Below, in pieces: positions 53,640 to 63,312 of a stretch of DNA of 64,000 bases. The stretch covers positions 310,001 to 374,000 of the forward strand of contig OZ345363.1 of assembly GCA_977006965.1 (NCBI GenBank), read 5' to 3'. Both the position numbers and the translations under genes were made by a program. The notes under the pieces were generated by a model. That model saw nothing but the letters and a program-made list of their open reading frames with translations, was not told where the DNA came from and did not search any database. Each line of letters starts with the position of its first letter. Within the stretch, counting starts at the first letter, position 1. This stretch comes from Phymatolithon calcareum (Eukaryota > Rhodophyta > Florideophyceae > Hapalidiales).

Positions 53640-53830
53640 ATTCGAGCTACACTAAGGTACCTCACATCTAGGGGGCCACTAAGATGTTCACGAGCTGGAT
53701 CTATTCTGGGTACTCACGCAACTTCTTCCCGCGAGTACTGCGGCACACTACTACACGGCGAAATCCGTGTGCCCTTCGCGGAACATAATTCAATTCTTGC
53801 TTGTGACAGGACTCGAACCGGCGACCTCAC
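53640..53830 (-). repeat. R1 repeat, copy d (5' part)
   Basis: Aligns in nucleotides with copy a at 7616..7790 (shared GCCTTTGGCGGAAC-like, CACGGCGA-like and CATCTAAGGGGCC-like words). Only the upstream portion of R1 is present. Confidence 0.55.
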
Positions 53831-54050
53831 CTTCCTTCCTGTATCATACCGAAACATGTGCACAGGTGTGCGGAGGCAGTTTATGGAATTGCAATGTCGC
53901 AAAAGTGCCATGAATCATAAGTGTAGCAAGTCAGGAGCATCCCGCCTGGGACACTTTCACTGACTCTTCACGTAAGCGCCACATGTCGCGAGTGCCTCAA
54001 TATCACCAGCTGGTAGACTCGATAGCGGCATCCTAGAATAACTTTAGCAT
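53831..54050. other. no gene seen
   Basis: Short stretch between R1 copy d and the pogo-like element; nothing definite. Confidence 0.3.
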
Positions 54051-54052
54051 TA

Positions 54053-55320
54053 CAGTCAACCCTCGATAACTGGATGGCTTCGGTCGAGGAGTCAGAAATC
54101 CAGATATGGAGGATATTCCAGGAGTGAATTCATATCATATCGCAAAGACTACACGTGTAGCGCAGCAGCCCATGTGGCAGAGGCAGCCGACGTGTAGTTG
54201 CGGCAATCGATGCCGCCACACCGCGCGAATCTGAGAATCCATGGAGCAGAGAAGCGGATGGTGATGCGATAGTATAAATTTCAATAGTTGCAATTGTTGA
54301 CGGCATTAGGCTCGTGGGAACTGTCCGGCCCGGAACTGCAACAGCACTGGAGGATCATGGTGACACCGATGTATTAGTGTACATCTGCGTAACTGTTGTG
54401 CATGCGTACAGCATGAACCAACTGTGGTTGATAAAGTGCTTGAAGCGTGTGTTGAGAATCTGACGAGCCGTCAGGTGGTATCACGCTTTTGGAACCGCGG
54501 TCAGTTGGGAATATGCCCGCCGTTGTCAGCGCCAGACTTCACGCAGAGGATATAGAGGAGCTAATCACACTGGATGATGCAGCGATAAACCCAGAAACGC
54601 CTGGAGCGCTTTTCGAAGATGGCGACGGACCGACCGGAAAGTCACGAAAGTAGATGGAGGCTCCGCGGATAGCAGAGATACAGAGGGGCTTGCGCAGGCC
54701 CAATGTAGCAGGGATAACTGGCATTCGCATGCAAATTGCGGACATACTTGCGGACGCTGAAAAACCGAATTAAAAAGAAGAGGTTGGTGATGCAATTGTA
54801 GAAATTCTCACATTTGCAGCTGTGGATGGGGCGGCACTAACTAGATTGGGCTTGCCATGACTTCAGAGGGCTGCACAGGCGCAAGTGCAGCGTTAAAGAG
54901 CTGGGTCGCTGATGAATTATGTGGTAGCTATAATCGTGTTCGACGGCATTGCCGGGATCGGGATTGCTACCACTATGGATGGCTGAATCCTGGCGCATTG
55001 TCAACAGTCCTGGTAGACGCGATTGGTAATAAGATGTGCGTACACTCGAGCACTCTTACCGAGTTCTGGCCGCCACGGGCATGGAGGGCTTGGAATGCAC
55101 AGCCCGCCTCTCGGGTCAGTCATGTGTAGAATATGCTCCGTGGCATGTACTCAATATTTTATATGTTTTTAAGGTAGGCGCCGTGCATCGGCAGTCAGGA
55201 TATTCTACTGAGTATTCTGAATATCTTAAAATTTAGATAATTTTTGGGCCAAACGGTATTCGGTGACGCACGCAGTATTTTAAAAACCGAGGATATAATC
55301 CAGTTATCGAGGGTTGACAG
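54053..55320. mobile_element. pogo/Tc1-mariner-like DNA transposon, decayed
   Basis: Ends are inverted repeats: CAGTCAACCCTCGATAACTG at 54053 and CAGTTATCGAGGGTTGACAG at 55301..55320 (one mismatch in the first 20). TA lies on both sides (54051..54052 and 55321..55322), as expected for Tc1/mariner/pogo insertion. The terminal sequence resembles pogo-type ends. A frame near 54423..54510 reads LEACVENLTSRQVVSRFWNR, like the end of a pogo transposase; the rest has many stops. 1268 bp long. Confidence 0.75.
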
Positions 55321-55322
55321 TA

Positions 55323-55575
55323 CATTAAAGAAAGTCCACGACTCGCTCAAGAAACGGGGCCAAGGACAGTTTACAACAATACAAGAACGCTCCGTGAAGA
55401 GCACCTGAAGAGAGGAAGATGGTCAACTGCCAAACGCTATGAAAACTTACGTTTCGCCAATTGCACGTCACGAGTGCTCCACAGCTTTATTGCCCGTAGA
55501 ATGTACAATATCTTTTAAAACATACTCTTTCAAAAAAAAGTATGTTTATGATAAATCTTGTATCACTGAGGATTT
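55323..55575. other. no gene seen
   Basis: AT-rich sequence with a small hairpin at about 55518..55548 (AAACATACT / AGTATGTTT). Confidence 0.35.
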
Positions 55576-55882
55576 TCACCTTCCGTGAAGGGGAATTTAT
55601 GTTGATTTATTTTTAAAAGCTCCCAAAGCCTCAAATTGAGTAACAGGGCAGCTTCTCGCTGTTTTCCATACTCATCTCTCTACCCTCCTTCTAATATCTC
55701 CTTAATTCGAATTTCTCTCCCTGTGAGGGCCCGAGTAAGTCTTTTGCATTCATATTCCGTTTCTTGGTCCATCTTCATAGCCCGTAGCATACGTTGCAAC
55801 ACGATAAGCTCCACCACAGCACCAGTCCCAAAGTATTTCGCCAGAATGGATTTTCTCCACAAAGGAACTCACCTTCCGTGAA
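55576..55882 (-). mobile_element. LINE-B short insertion with 14-bp target duplication
   Basis: The insert 55590..55868 is LINE-B 3' sequence on the minus strand (C-terminus ECKRLTRALTGREIRIKE, then UTR ending AACATAAATTCCCC). TCACCTTCCGTGAA stands on both sides (55576..55589 and 55869..55882). It is 5'-truncated to 279 bp. Confidence 0.92.
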
Positions 55883-56631
55883 CCACATATCATATTACAG
55901 TCAGTAGGCAGGGCCCTTGCCGACTATCAATTGCAACCGACTGTGGGCAGACAATGACCTGATACAGCTGAAGAACGGTGTAGAACGCATTATATTTCGA
56001 GTTGTCACGTCGATACGTTGAGGGAATCTAGGCAACATTGAGAAAAAGAATATCTGATGTAAGGCGGTGATTGAAGCCCTTCTCGAGAAACTCAGTACCA
56101 AAATCAATTCTACCACGCACAAACAAACCCAAAGGATATCGAGGGATAAACTTACCCTGAAGAGCAACCATTCATTGCGTATCGTTGGAATGGACCACGC
56201 ATGTCCACGTCACTACATCACGACCATCGAAGTTTCCCACCCTGCAGAGTTGACTCATCATTGCGAAGGCTCTACGTGCAGACCCAAGAAACGTGATGGA
56301 AAAAAATTTGCCAGCTGCGTAAGCGACTGCTTACAGACCAGGAGGAGAAGACGATGCACGCTTATCATAACTGTGAACTACTGCAGTACTTAGTGTATCG
56401 ATACACAAAAAACTTAATTCTTGTTGCCCCTGTGTTTGCCGTAGTTAAGCCTCTCGACTGAATTGCGACAGCTTTCTTTGCGATTCTTACCCTGTCGCGA
56501 ACGGCAGACGAACCGACTTCGTGGCATGCATCATGGTTTCATGAAGGGTAAGCCAAAAAGAATTAGTTCGACTTCAGCAACTATATAGGTTTATCTGATA
56601 TACAAGTAACTAATAATTACGGTATTCCTAT
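55883..56631. other. no gene seen
   Basis: 3' flank of the glycosyltransferase below; frames without motifs. Confidence 0.35.
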
Positions 56632-57645
56632 TCAAGGCAAGACGTAAGTAGCGTACGGTGCTGGTGCGAAAGAGAAGTGTCCCTTCTTCCGCAATTCGTC
56701 AAGCTTCTTGATATCGTCCTTCGCCCAGCAGAAATGCAAGAAATAGCTTCTCCGGAACAGATCCAGCATTGTATATTCCGGCCCCCCGATGGCACTCGAC
56801 CAGTTATACCAAACCCAGATTCTATTCCACGCATGCGGTAAAGTCTTATACATATTCCGGGAAATGAGTTCATTCCCAAGCATCGACTGTTCGTAATGAA
56901 ACAAAGCCTTGCTCTTCCTCTGGTGTTCCACATGTTGATAGTACAATCTCTCCAACCATTCGCCATGCACCTTCGGTTGGAACAGCATTACCCCAGTATT
57001 GAGCAGTCCATCCGCCTGAATGTTAAATCCGAACGATCGATAATAATCCGTAGGAGTTCGCAACGGAATCTTCTCAATAGGCACACCGCGCCCCTTCGCT
57101 CGCCGAAACCGAATGATGCGCGCACGTGCGTCAATTCCCGGTTGATTCTCGTCGACAATGCCAACCGCGTCTCCCAATTCGCACGCGGCAACATGAATGG
57201 GCGGCGTCCACGGCGCAATGATAATATCTCTGTCGAGTACTAGTACATAGTCGTGATCGGTTGCCAGTGTACATGCGAGCAGTTTCTGCAATGATGAGAC
57301 GCGCCGATCATGACCGCGTGTGTCGTTTCCGAGATAGTCGTTCACCTCTCGAAAGTCGTAGCCGTGACGTGCGGCGTAGGATGTATGCGATTCACGTGCG
57401 ATCGGGTAGTAGGTGCGTGGAATGGAGAAGACGACGATGAGAACCTTGGGGGAAGGAGGAGAGGGGCGACGTAGAAGGTTCTGTGCTGCGAGATGGACGG
57501 CGGCTTGTGGGGTGGTGTTTGGGTAGACGAAGAGAAGCACGGAGAACAAGGTGAGGATGAGGGATATCAAGAAGTAGAGGCGCACTAGGAAACGAGAGGG
57601 GAAGGCGGATTTTCCATTATTCGGGAAGAAGGAGACTACTGTCAT
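56632..57645 (-). CDS. GT-A-fold glycosyltransferase (GT34/GT8-like)
   Basis: A 337-residue type II membrane protein: a short basic N-terminus, a membrane anchor at 20-42 (LVRLYFLISLILTLFSVLLF), a Pro-rich stem, then a luminal catalytic domain. The DxD metal site is DRD at 138-140 (YVLVLDRDIII), and LLNTGVMLFQP at 214-224 is the conserved NxGxxxF-type block. FHYEQSML and YFLHFCWAKDD follow, with the layout of GT34-like enzymes. It is shorter and only distantly like the GT34 protein at 19266..20501. It probably modifies glycans in the Golgi; donor and acceptor unknown. ATG at 57645; no intron. Confidence 0.88.
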   Translation of the reverse strand: MTVVSFFPNNGKSAFPSRFLVRLYFLISLILTLFSVLLFVYPNTTPQAAVHLAAQNLLRRPSPPSPKVLIVVFSIPRTYYPIARESHTSYAARHGYDFREVNDYLGNDTRGHDRRVSSLQKLLACTLATDHDYVLVLDRDIIIAPWTPPIHVAACELGDAVGIVDENQPGIDARARIIRFRRAKGRGVPIEKIPLRTPTDYYRSFGFNIQADGLLNTGVMLFQPKVHGEWLERLYYQHVEHQRKSKALFHYEQSMLGNELISRNMYKTLPHAWNRIWVWYNWSSAIGGPEYTMLDLFRRSYFLHFCWAKDDIKKLDELRKKGHFSFAPAPYATYVLP

Positions 57646-59044
57646 TGTGCGGAAGTGAAGGGTCGCTCGATCTTTGCACAGCGGGACTCTGTTGCGGGGT
57701 TCTAGACTTAAGTAGGTATAAATAGAGAGTTACAGCTTAGAGATAACACATTTTGAGACGCCTGGTGCACAATGCTGCTTACGGTCGCGATGGAGCAAGT
57801 GCTCATAGAAATACGCTAGGTGGTCATGAACCGTAATTGTGATTTCTGAAGAAGATTTGGAACTTTAAGCTATACACAGCACTCTAAGTGTGACTTGTTG
57901 TACCTGGAAGGTTGTCCCTGGATGGTTACTCCTGGCTGGACGGAAAAAGAATAAAGGATCACATGGTATGCTGACAATATAACAGACAATCCGTTTCAAC
58001 TGCGAGCGTGTTTCAAGGCACTGTAATGCCGGCACGCAGGGCGTGTGAAAATGCGCGCTTTCGTGTCTACAGTACGTCGTATCTGCAGTGAGTTCATCAT
58101 CGGATCGGAACCGCTGGTTGACTTCGGTTTGATCAAAGAGTGAGCGCGAAGAGGCTGCATGCGTGTGATGGAACTATAGTTCCACATTTACGTACGTACC
58201 GAATCTCGATGACAAATTCATTCACCCGAGTGAACCGCTGGTCAATTACAGCTCGATCATACATTCACCGTTAACTCAACGCGCAGGAGGATGATGCGCG
58301 ATCAATTTGGCGCTTGTGCTGTCGATAACAGCATTCCCTGTGGCACTGCTGGAGGTTTGTTGTACTGCACCTAGTCTCATCTGCCGCCTAGAGACCACGC
58401 AGGTGAATGTGTGCTGCATGTGTTCGCTGAACGATCTCTGGCGAGATTGATGCACTGGGGTCCGAAGCTTATCCGCCTTTCAATACAGGTGGAAACGTGT
58501 GCAATGGTCGCACTGGCCGACGAAGGCGCGCACTGGTTTTCAATGTTCAGTATTGCCGGTAGATGATATATGAAACTTCATCTGCAGCAATTTAGTTTTT
58601 CGGATGGAGGACATCCGTCTGTTATACATGCATTAAGCCGAGCATACAGCCAGCACACTAAGAAAGGAGATCGAAAAACAAATATGGCGACATTGACATG
58701 TGCATGCTATTGTGGCTTATATTTTGAAAAGGCACCGCAGTCTTTCCAAATACTGTACCACCAAGCCCTCCACAGTCCATCTTTGAATCGGATGTGCTTG
58801 TGGAGAGCTGGTCGACTTGACTTGACCTGCTGAACTGGGGTGCACCATTATGAACCTACCGCCTGTCACAGTTGGGAAGACTATAGTACAGTACTTGCTA
58901 AGAATCTCGCGTGGAGTAAGAGGGGGAAAACTCGAATTTATCAGAGTTCTATCAGAATAGACCATCGCTTTCAGCGTACTCTGCAAGGGTCCCGATGAAG
59001 AGCAAGAGATGTAAGAACACATTTTAAGCTTCCAATCTATTTCC
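57646..59044. other. no gene seen
   Basis: 5' flank of the glycosyltransferase and unassigned DNA. Frame 58570..58833 (plus) has no motif. Confidence 0.35.
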
Positions 59045-59473
59045 TTGCTCTATTTCATTCCTCACAGAGACACTTTCGTGAGCAGATCGCTTTCATTCTG
59101 GGTCTGTCCTACGCGTCTCGAAAAGTCCACACTCTCAGTCGCAACTATGTGCACTCCTCGTGAGGAAGCGCCATATATTTTTGATACGCCTACACAGTGC
59201 GCATTTATGCCACATTCTGGTATTCCGATTTCCAATTGTGACGAACTTGCAAAAAACTCTTCTCACGCACTTGCCCAAAAGTGTCGCAAGGATGCTGCAA
59301 CCAAAGCGAACAACCCGACCCGTATGCGGTCACCGCAAGTGCGACCCATTCCGCGACCTCGTGCCCAGCCCAGTCCACTGAAAAATGACTACTGTAGTAC
59401 AAAGACATGTGCTCTGTACTACAGTCGCGACCTAGCGGAAGTCAAAAAGGCCATAATTTTGATCAATTCTTGA
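59045..59473 (+). CDS. hypothetical ORF, 142 residues
   Basis: Pro/Ser/Thr/Lys-rich, low-complexity frame, without a domain. Its last codons lie in ATTTTGATCAATTCTTGAGA, which recurs at 62393..62412, so it may be part of a repeat rather than a gene. Confidence 0.15.
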   Translation: MLYFIPHRDTFVSRSLSFWVCPTRLEKSTLSVATMCTPREEAPYIFDTPTQCAFMPHSGIPISNCDELAKNSSHALAQKCRKDAATKANNPTRMRSPQVRPIPRPRAQPSPLKNDYCSTKTCALYYSRDLAEVKKAIILINS

Positions 59474-59596
59474 GAAGGTCCTTCTGACTTGGCGCTATTG
59501 ACTTTTTCGCCGTGTTTATCAGCCGTCCTTTTTCAAGCTGTAGAAAAATTACACAGGTATGATAATTAACATGGAAGGCCCAACTATAAAGGTTGT

Positions 59597-59986
59597 TTGT
59601 ATGGAACCGGGGGATATATGTTGATTAATTTTAAAAGCTCCCAGAGCCTCAAATTGAGTGACAGGGCAGCTTCTCGCTCTTTTCGATACTCATCTCTCTA
59701 CTCGCCTTCTAATATCTTCTTTATTCGAATTTCTCTCCCTGTGAGGGCCCGAGTAAGTCTTTTTGCATTCATATTCCGTTTCTTGGTCCATCTTCATAGA
59801 CCGCAGTATACGTTGCAACACGATAAGCTCCACCACAGCACCAGTCCCAAAGTATTTCGTCAGACTGGATTTTCTCCACAAAGGAGCTCTGCTGAAAATG
59901 ACTCTCAGGCATCTCAACCTCGCAGTTCTGTCCCTTATATATAGCACTCCTGGTAGGTCGTTCGGTAAGCCGTTGTATGGAACCGG
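59597..59986 (-). mobile_element. LINE-B insertion with 14-bp target duplication
   Basis: TTGTATGGAACCGG flanks the insert at 59597..59610 and 59973..59986. The insert 59611..59972 is LINE-B on the minus strand: DRTARLRCLRVIFSRAPLWR, AVVELIVLQRILRSMKMDQ, GAGGCTCTGGGAGC UTR, end ATCAACATATATCCC. 5'-truncated to 362 bp, little decayed, so recent. Confidence 0.93.
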
Positions 59987-59990
59987 ATGC

Positions 59991-60652
59991 CTGTGCTCAG
60001 CAAGGCAAACTTGAGCACTGCTGGTGCAATCACCGCCGTGTTGTTGTCCTCCGGAATCTCTCTCTTCTTCTTCTTCAATGTAATTCGATCGCTTTCAACG
60101 ATTACATGAAATGGGCACCGAGGTGCACCTTTGACCTCCGTGGAGTGGACTAATGACTTCCATCAAACAATATACAGTAATATCATTATATTCTTAACAT
60201 TTGTTCCGTTGCTGTCACGAATGTGACAGGGATATTGGCATCAAATTCATTATGCATACATGACGTTTATGCGTGTGATCCAGTGGCAGATATTTAATTC
60301 TGACGGGAGCAAACCATTTCAAGAATCAACTCTAGTCTTGTGTGTTTCTCGCCGTCTGTAGCGCCAGGCTCAAAGAATCCGACGCCGTATGGGTGAGAAA
60401 ACACCAAGAGAGGAGAGAGAAGAAACGAGCGGGAGAGACTAGACAGAAAAAGGAGGAAAGAAAGGCAAGCCAACAAAACCCCCAGAAAGACTTCAGAGTA
60501 AACGTGTAGACCATCCCTGGAGCACTGTCCATAGCCTTTTGGGAACACAAGCGGTCGTGGTGATCAACTTCGCGCGCGAGGCTCCACCGTATAGGGCCAA
60601 ATATATGTATTGTATTCGAACAAATTTGAATCATAGAGTATTAATTAATCCA
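59991..60652 (+). repeat. R2 repeat copy 1, left part
   Basis: Begins TGCTCAGCAAGG and shares long stretches with 62955..63190 and 63313..63980. Among them are AATGGGCACnnAGGTG-like, GATATTTAATTC-like and AACTCTAGTCTTGTGTG-like words. It is split from its right part (61643..61880) by a hAT insertion. Non-coding as far as I can see. Confidence 0.65.
60645..60652. repeat. hAT target-site duplication, left
   Basis: AATTAATC, partner of 61635..61642. Confidence 0.88.
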
Positions 60653-61634
60653 AAGCATTGGAAAAAATAATTGCTATTGTAATTATTTAAATTATTGTTC
60701 CAATAATTTATTCCTGAGTCGCGCATATTTATTGTATTTATTGAGATCTTCGTGGTTACGACAATTATTTTATTTATTTGAAAGCATTATTTACTCGAGA
60801 ACGCTCGACTAAGTCTACGTTTCTGGGGGAGAATGACAGCATTTTGGCCCGACGATTATATTGTTTATTTGGGCCCGATGGTATTCTTGAACAGTAAAGT
60901 TACATGTTTGTCATCGATAGCACATGACGTGTCGGCTGCGGACTCCTCATTTAGGATTATGAAAACCATGGCAATCAACACAGTACAACGGGAACTGCGT
61001 ACCAGGCGAGCACCGTTTGGTAGCACCCAAGATGCCGCGAGTTTTCGGTAAGCATGTTCGCGATGAGTTTTTCACACAGTCGGATCCCAACTCCGCTGTG
61101 TGGACTTGCAAATGTGGAACGCGACGGAAAGATTCTGGACGGGGCTAAACCAATTTTGTGAGTCACGTTCAATCCGAGCATCCAAGCGACTTAAACGTTT
61201 TATGCGTTGAGAAAGAGTCGAGCACAAATACCTTACGAGTTTCGAAACCTATCTCTCTGTTTTATCCTCGCAAAACGTTGCATGCCTACGGCTGGCTAGA
61301 GTTTATCGTCAAAGGCCTGCTGCCGTTTACTGTCGTCGAGAACCCTATTTACACTGCCGCTTGTCGATTTGATTCCATGAGCTACAAGACCGTCATGAAG
61401 TTTCTCGGTGGCCTCACGAAACACGTCGAATCGGAAATCTCACGTCGTTTTCCGTCGAACTTTGCTCTCGTTTTTGACGGTTAGATGGATCCAATAATTG
61501 GGAATAACCAGTTATTTATTCCTCACTGAACTTAAATACAATAATTTATTCCTTCTGCGCTCAACAGTCTTGATATTTATTCTCGACACTGCGCGAGAAA
61601 AGAATAAAAATAAATAAATAATTCCAATGCTCTG
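60653..61634 (+). mobile_element. short hAT DNA transposon with truncated transposase
   Basis: 982 bp bounded by inverted ends CAAAGCATTGGAA (left) and CAGAGCATTGGAA (right, complement) and by an 8-bp AATTAATC duplication, the hallmark of hAT insertion. Inside, near 61100..61190, a Cys-x-Cys ... His-x4-His pattern (VWTCKCGTRRKD ... SHVQSEHP, with one stop between) suggests a BED-type zinc finger. Frame 61158..61484 goes on with WLEFIVKGLLPFTVVENPIY and RRFPSNFALVFDG, then stops just where the catalytic core should start. The core and dimerisation domain are deleted, so it could move only with help. Confidence 0.85.
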
Positions 61635-61642
61635 AATTAATC
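61635..61642. repeat. hAT target-site duplication, right
   Basis: AATTAATC. The empty homologous site in R2 copy 3 still reads ATTAATC (63924..63930). Confidence 0.88.
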
Positions 61643-61880
61643 CGTAGCATGAATCTTTTCTATGGAAGGAAAACTATGTTGGTTTCCACAGGGCTTTCCT
61701 TCCAGCGTTTGAGCACACCGTTGGGAATCGTCATCAGCGTTGGCGTCAAACGGTGATTCTTGCATTGTGCCTCGTTCACGCTACTCAATAAAGTTGCTTC
61801 ACTGGCGTGCTCTAAGCATAGAGTGTACCTGTGCCCGGGGCACTGCCGAAAACACAATCAGACTAGTGTGGGTCGCTGTT
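61643..61880 (+). repeat. R2 repeat copy 1, right part
   Basis: Continues R2 after the hAT insert: AATCTTTTCTATGGAAGGAA and CTTTCCTTCCAGCGTTTGA match 63948..64000. Confidence 0.6.
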
Positions 61881-61939
61881 GAAGGCGACATGGGTGCGTG
61901 CTAGCTCTTACTCAGCATCCAGTGAACACACAGTGAACG

Positions 61940-62260
61940 GATAGTGCTTGCCGCACTATGTTGTTCGTTGGTAGCAGCCCTTCTATGGAATTATCATGGC
62001 TCCTCTGTATACAACAGTATACGCATGACCTGCTCCATGGGAATCAAGGAGAACGTTGAGCATCTAATCTTAGGTTGTAGTGGACGGACTGTATCAAGAC
62101 GCCAGATTATTGGCAGAGTTGGTACTAGAACTTTAGAGGAAATATGCAATGAAAAACCGCTCGAAATACTCACATTAGTGAACAATGAGGGTGTGTTTGA
62201 AACATCCCTAAGCACTAACTTTAGTTAACTTTTTGTGCAATAAAGAAAGAAAGAACGGCT
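61940..62260 (+). mobile_element. LINE C-terminal fragment (family C)
   Basis: Frame 61944..62228 has GIKENVEHLILGCSGRTVSR and EKPLEILTLVNNEGVFET, matching the minus-strand fragment at 6715..7026. It ends with AATAAAGAAAGAAAG, a likely 3' end of the element. Confidence 0.55.
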
Positions 62261-62392
62261 AGTGAATACCGTTTAAATAAAAAAGTAAATGAAAACATAG
62301 TGAGCGACAAATGAACGTTGCTTGGTGACAGTTGGCGCAATAGTAACGTTTTGGGTGTTCGATGTCTGGAAACCTTTGCATAGGAGCCGCGA

Positions 62393-62860
62393 TTTTGATC
62401 AATTCTTGAGAAATCCCCTCCGGCTGCTCGTTGTAGACTTTGGTGCTGCAGTATTTATCATTCGTCTTCGTTGACGCTTATACAATGATTTAAAATACTC
62501 GAAAATAATCGAACGTTTAAAACGTTCTTTATTTTTAAAAAAACGTTTTTTAAACGTTCGAAATAAATTCTCGATCATACCGTCCTTGGTCCCCGGCGAT
62601 GCAACCCGGCGTATCCTTCCTCCCCGACCACGTTTCTCTCGGGCTGTTGACTGGCTCGCGGTCAGACAATGGGTCGGAAGCAAAGCGGAATCTGGCGTTC
62701 TTTCGAAAAAGTGACACCAGCTTTGCTTTCCAACCCAAGGACTGTAATGAAAATGTGATATGATGCACTACACGTGTTATTTTTTCGAACGTTTCTTGAA
62801 CGCTAGAATTAAAAAACGTTTTTTAAAGTTTTATTTTTTTTAAAAAAATCATTGCATATT
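62393..62860. repeat. AT-rich sequence with inverted repeats
   Basis: 62515..62573 and 62780..62845 both carry AAACGTTTTTTAAA and CGAACGTTT words in opposite arrangement. This suggests the two ends of a ~340-bp inverted-repeat element. No coding frame of note. A target duplication is not evident. Confidence 0.4.
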
Positions 62861-62954
62861 GAAGCTGCAGTGATTGCGGAAACATTGCACTTCCACCTTA
62901 CACTGAAGTTCCCGTAACGCAACTAAGATAATTTACGTGGGAGGACCCGTTACC

Positions 62955-63190
62955 TGTGCTCAGCATGGGAAACTTGAGCATTGCTGGTGCAATCACCGCC
63001 CCGCTGTTGTCATCCGGAATCTCCGTCTTCCTCTTCAAATCAATGCCATCATATTTTATCACAACGCAAGAATCACCATTTTACAGCAACGCTGATCATA
63101 ACACCCAAGTGTCTACTCAACCGGTGGAAGGAAAACTTTGTTGAAGTCAACATAGGTTTTCTTCCAGACAAGAGATTCCTGCTGTAAATT
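62955..63190 (+). repeat. R2 repeat copy 2 (partial)
   Basis: Starts TGTGCTCAGCATGGGAAACT and runs in parallel with copies 1 and 3, then jumps to the R2 right end (GGTGGAAGGAAAACTTTGTT), so the middle is deleted. Confidence 0.7.
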
Positions 63191-63312
63191 AATGAGTACT
63201 CTATGATTCAACTTGTTCGTCGACATATGCGCACATATTATGCCGTTCAAGTGGATAACAAAGATCTCCTTTCCTATAATATGCAAGGGCTCTGACGGGA
63301 AAGACCAGTCGC

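Noticed and set aside
53790-53870. tRNA-like sequence on the minus strand (GGTTCGAGTCC box at 53812..53822)
   Set aside because: The B-box matches well, but the T-stem has a mismatch and I cannot fold a D-arm, anticodon arm or acceptor stem. At most a SINE-type relic.
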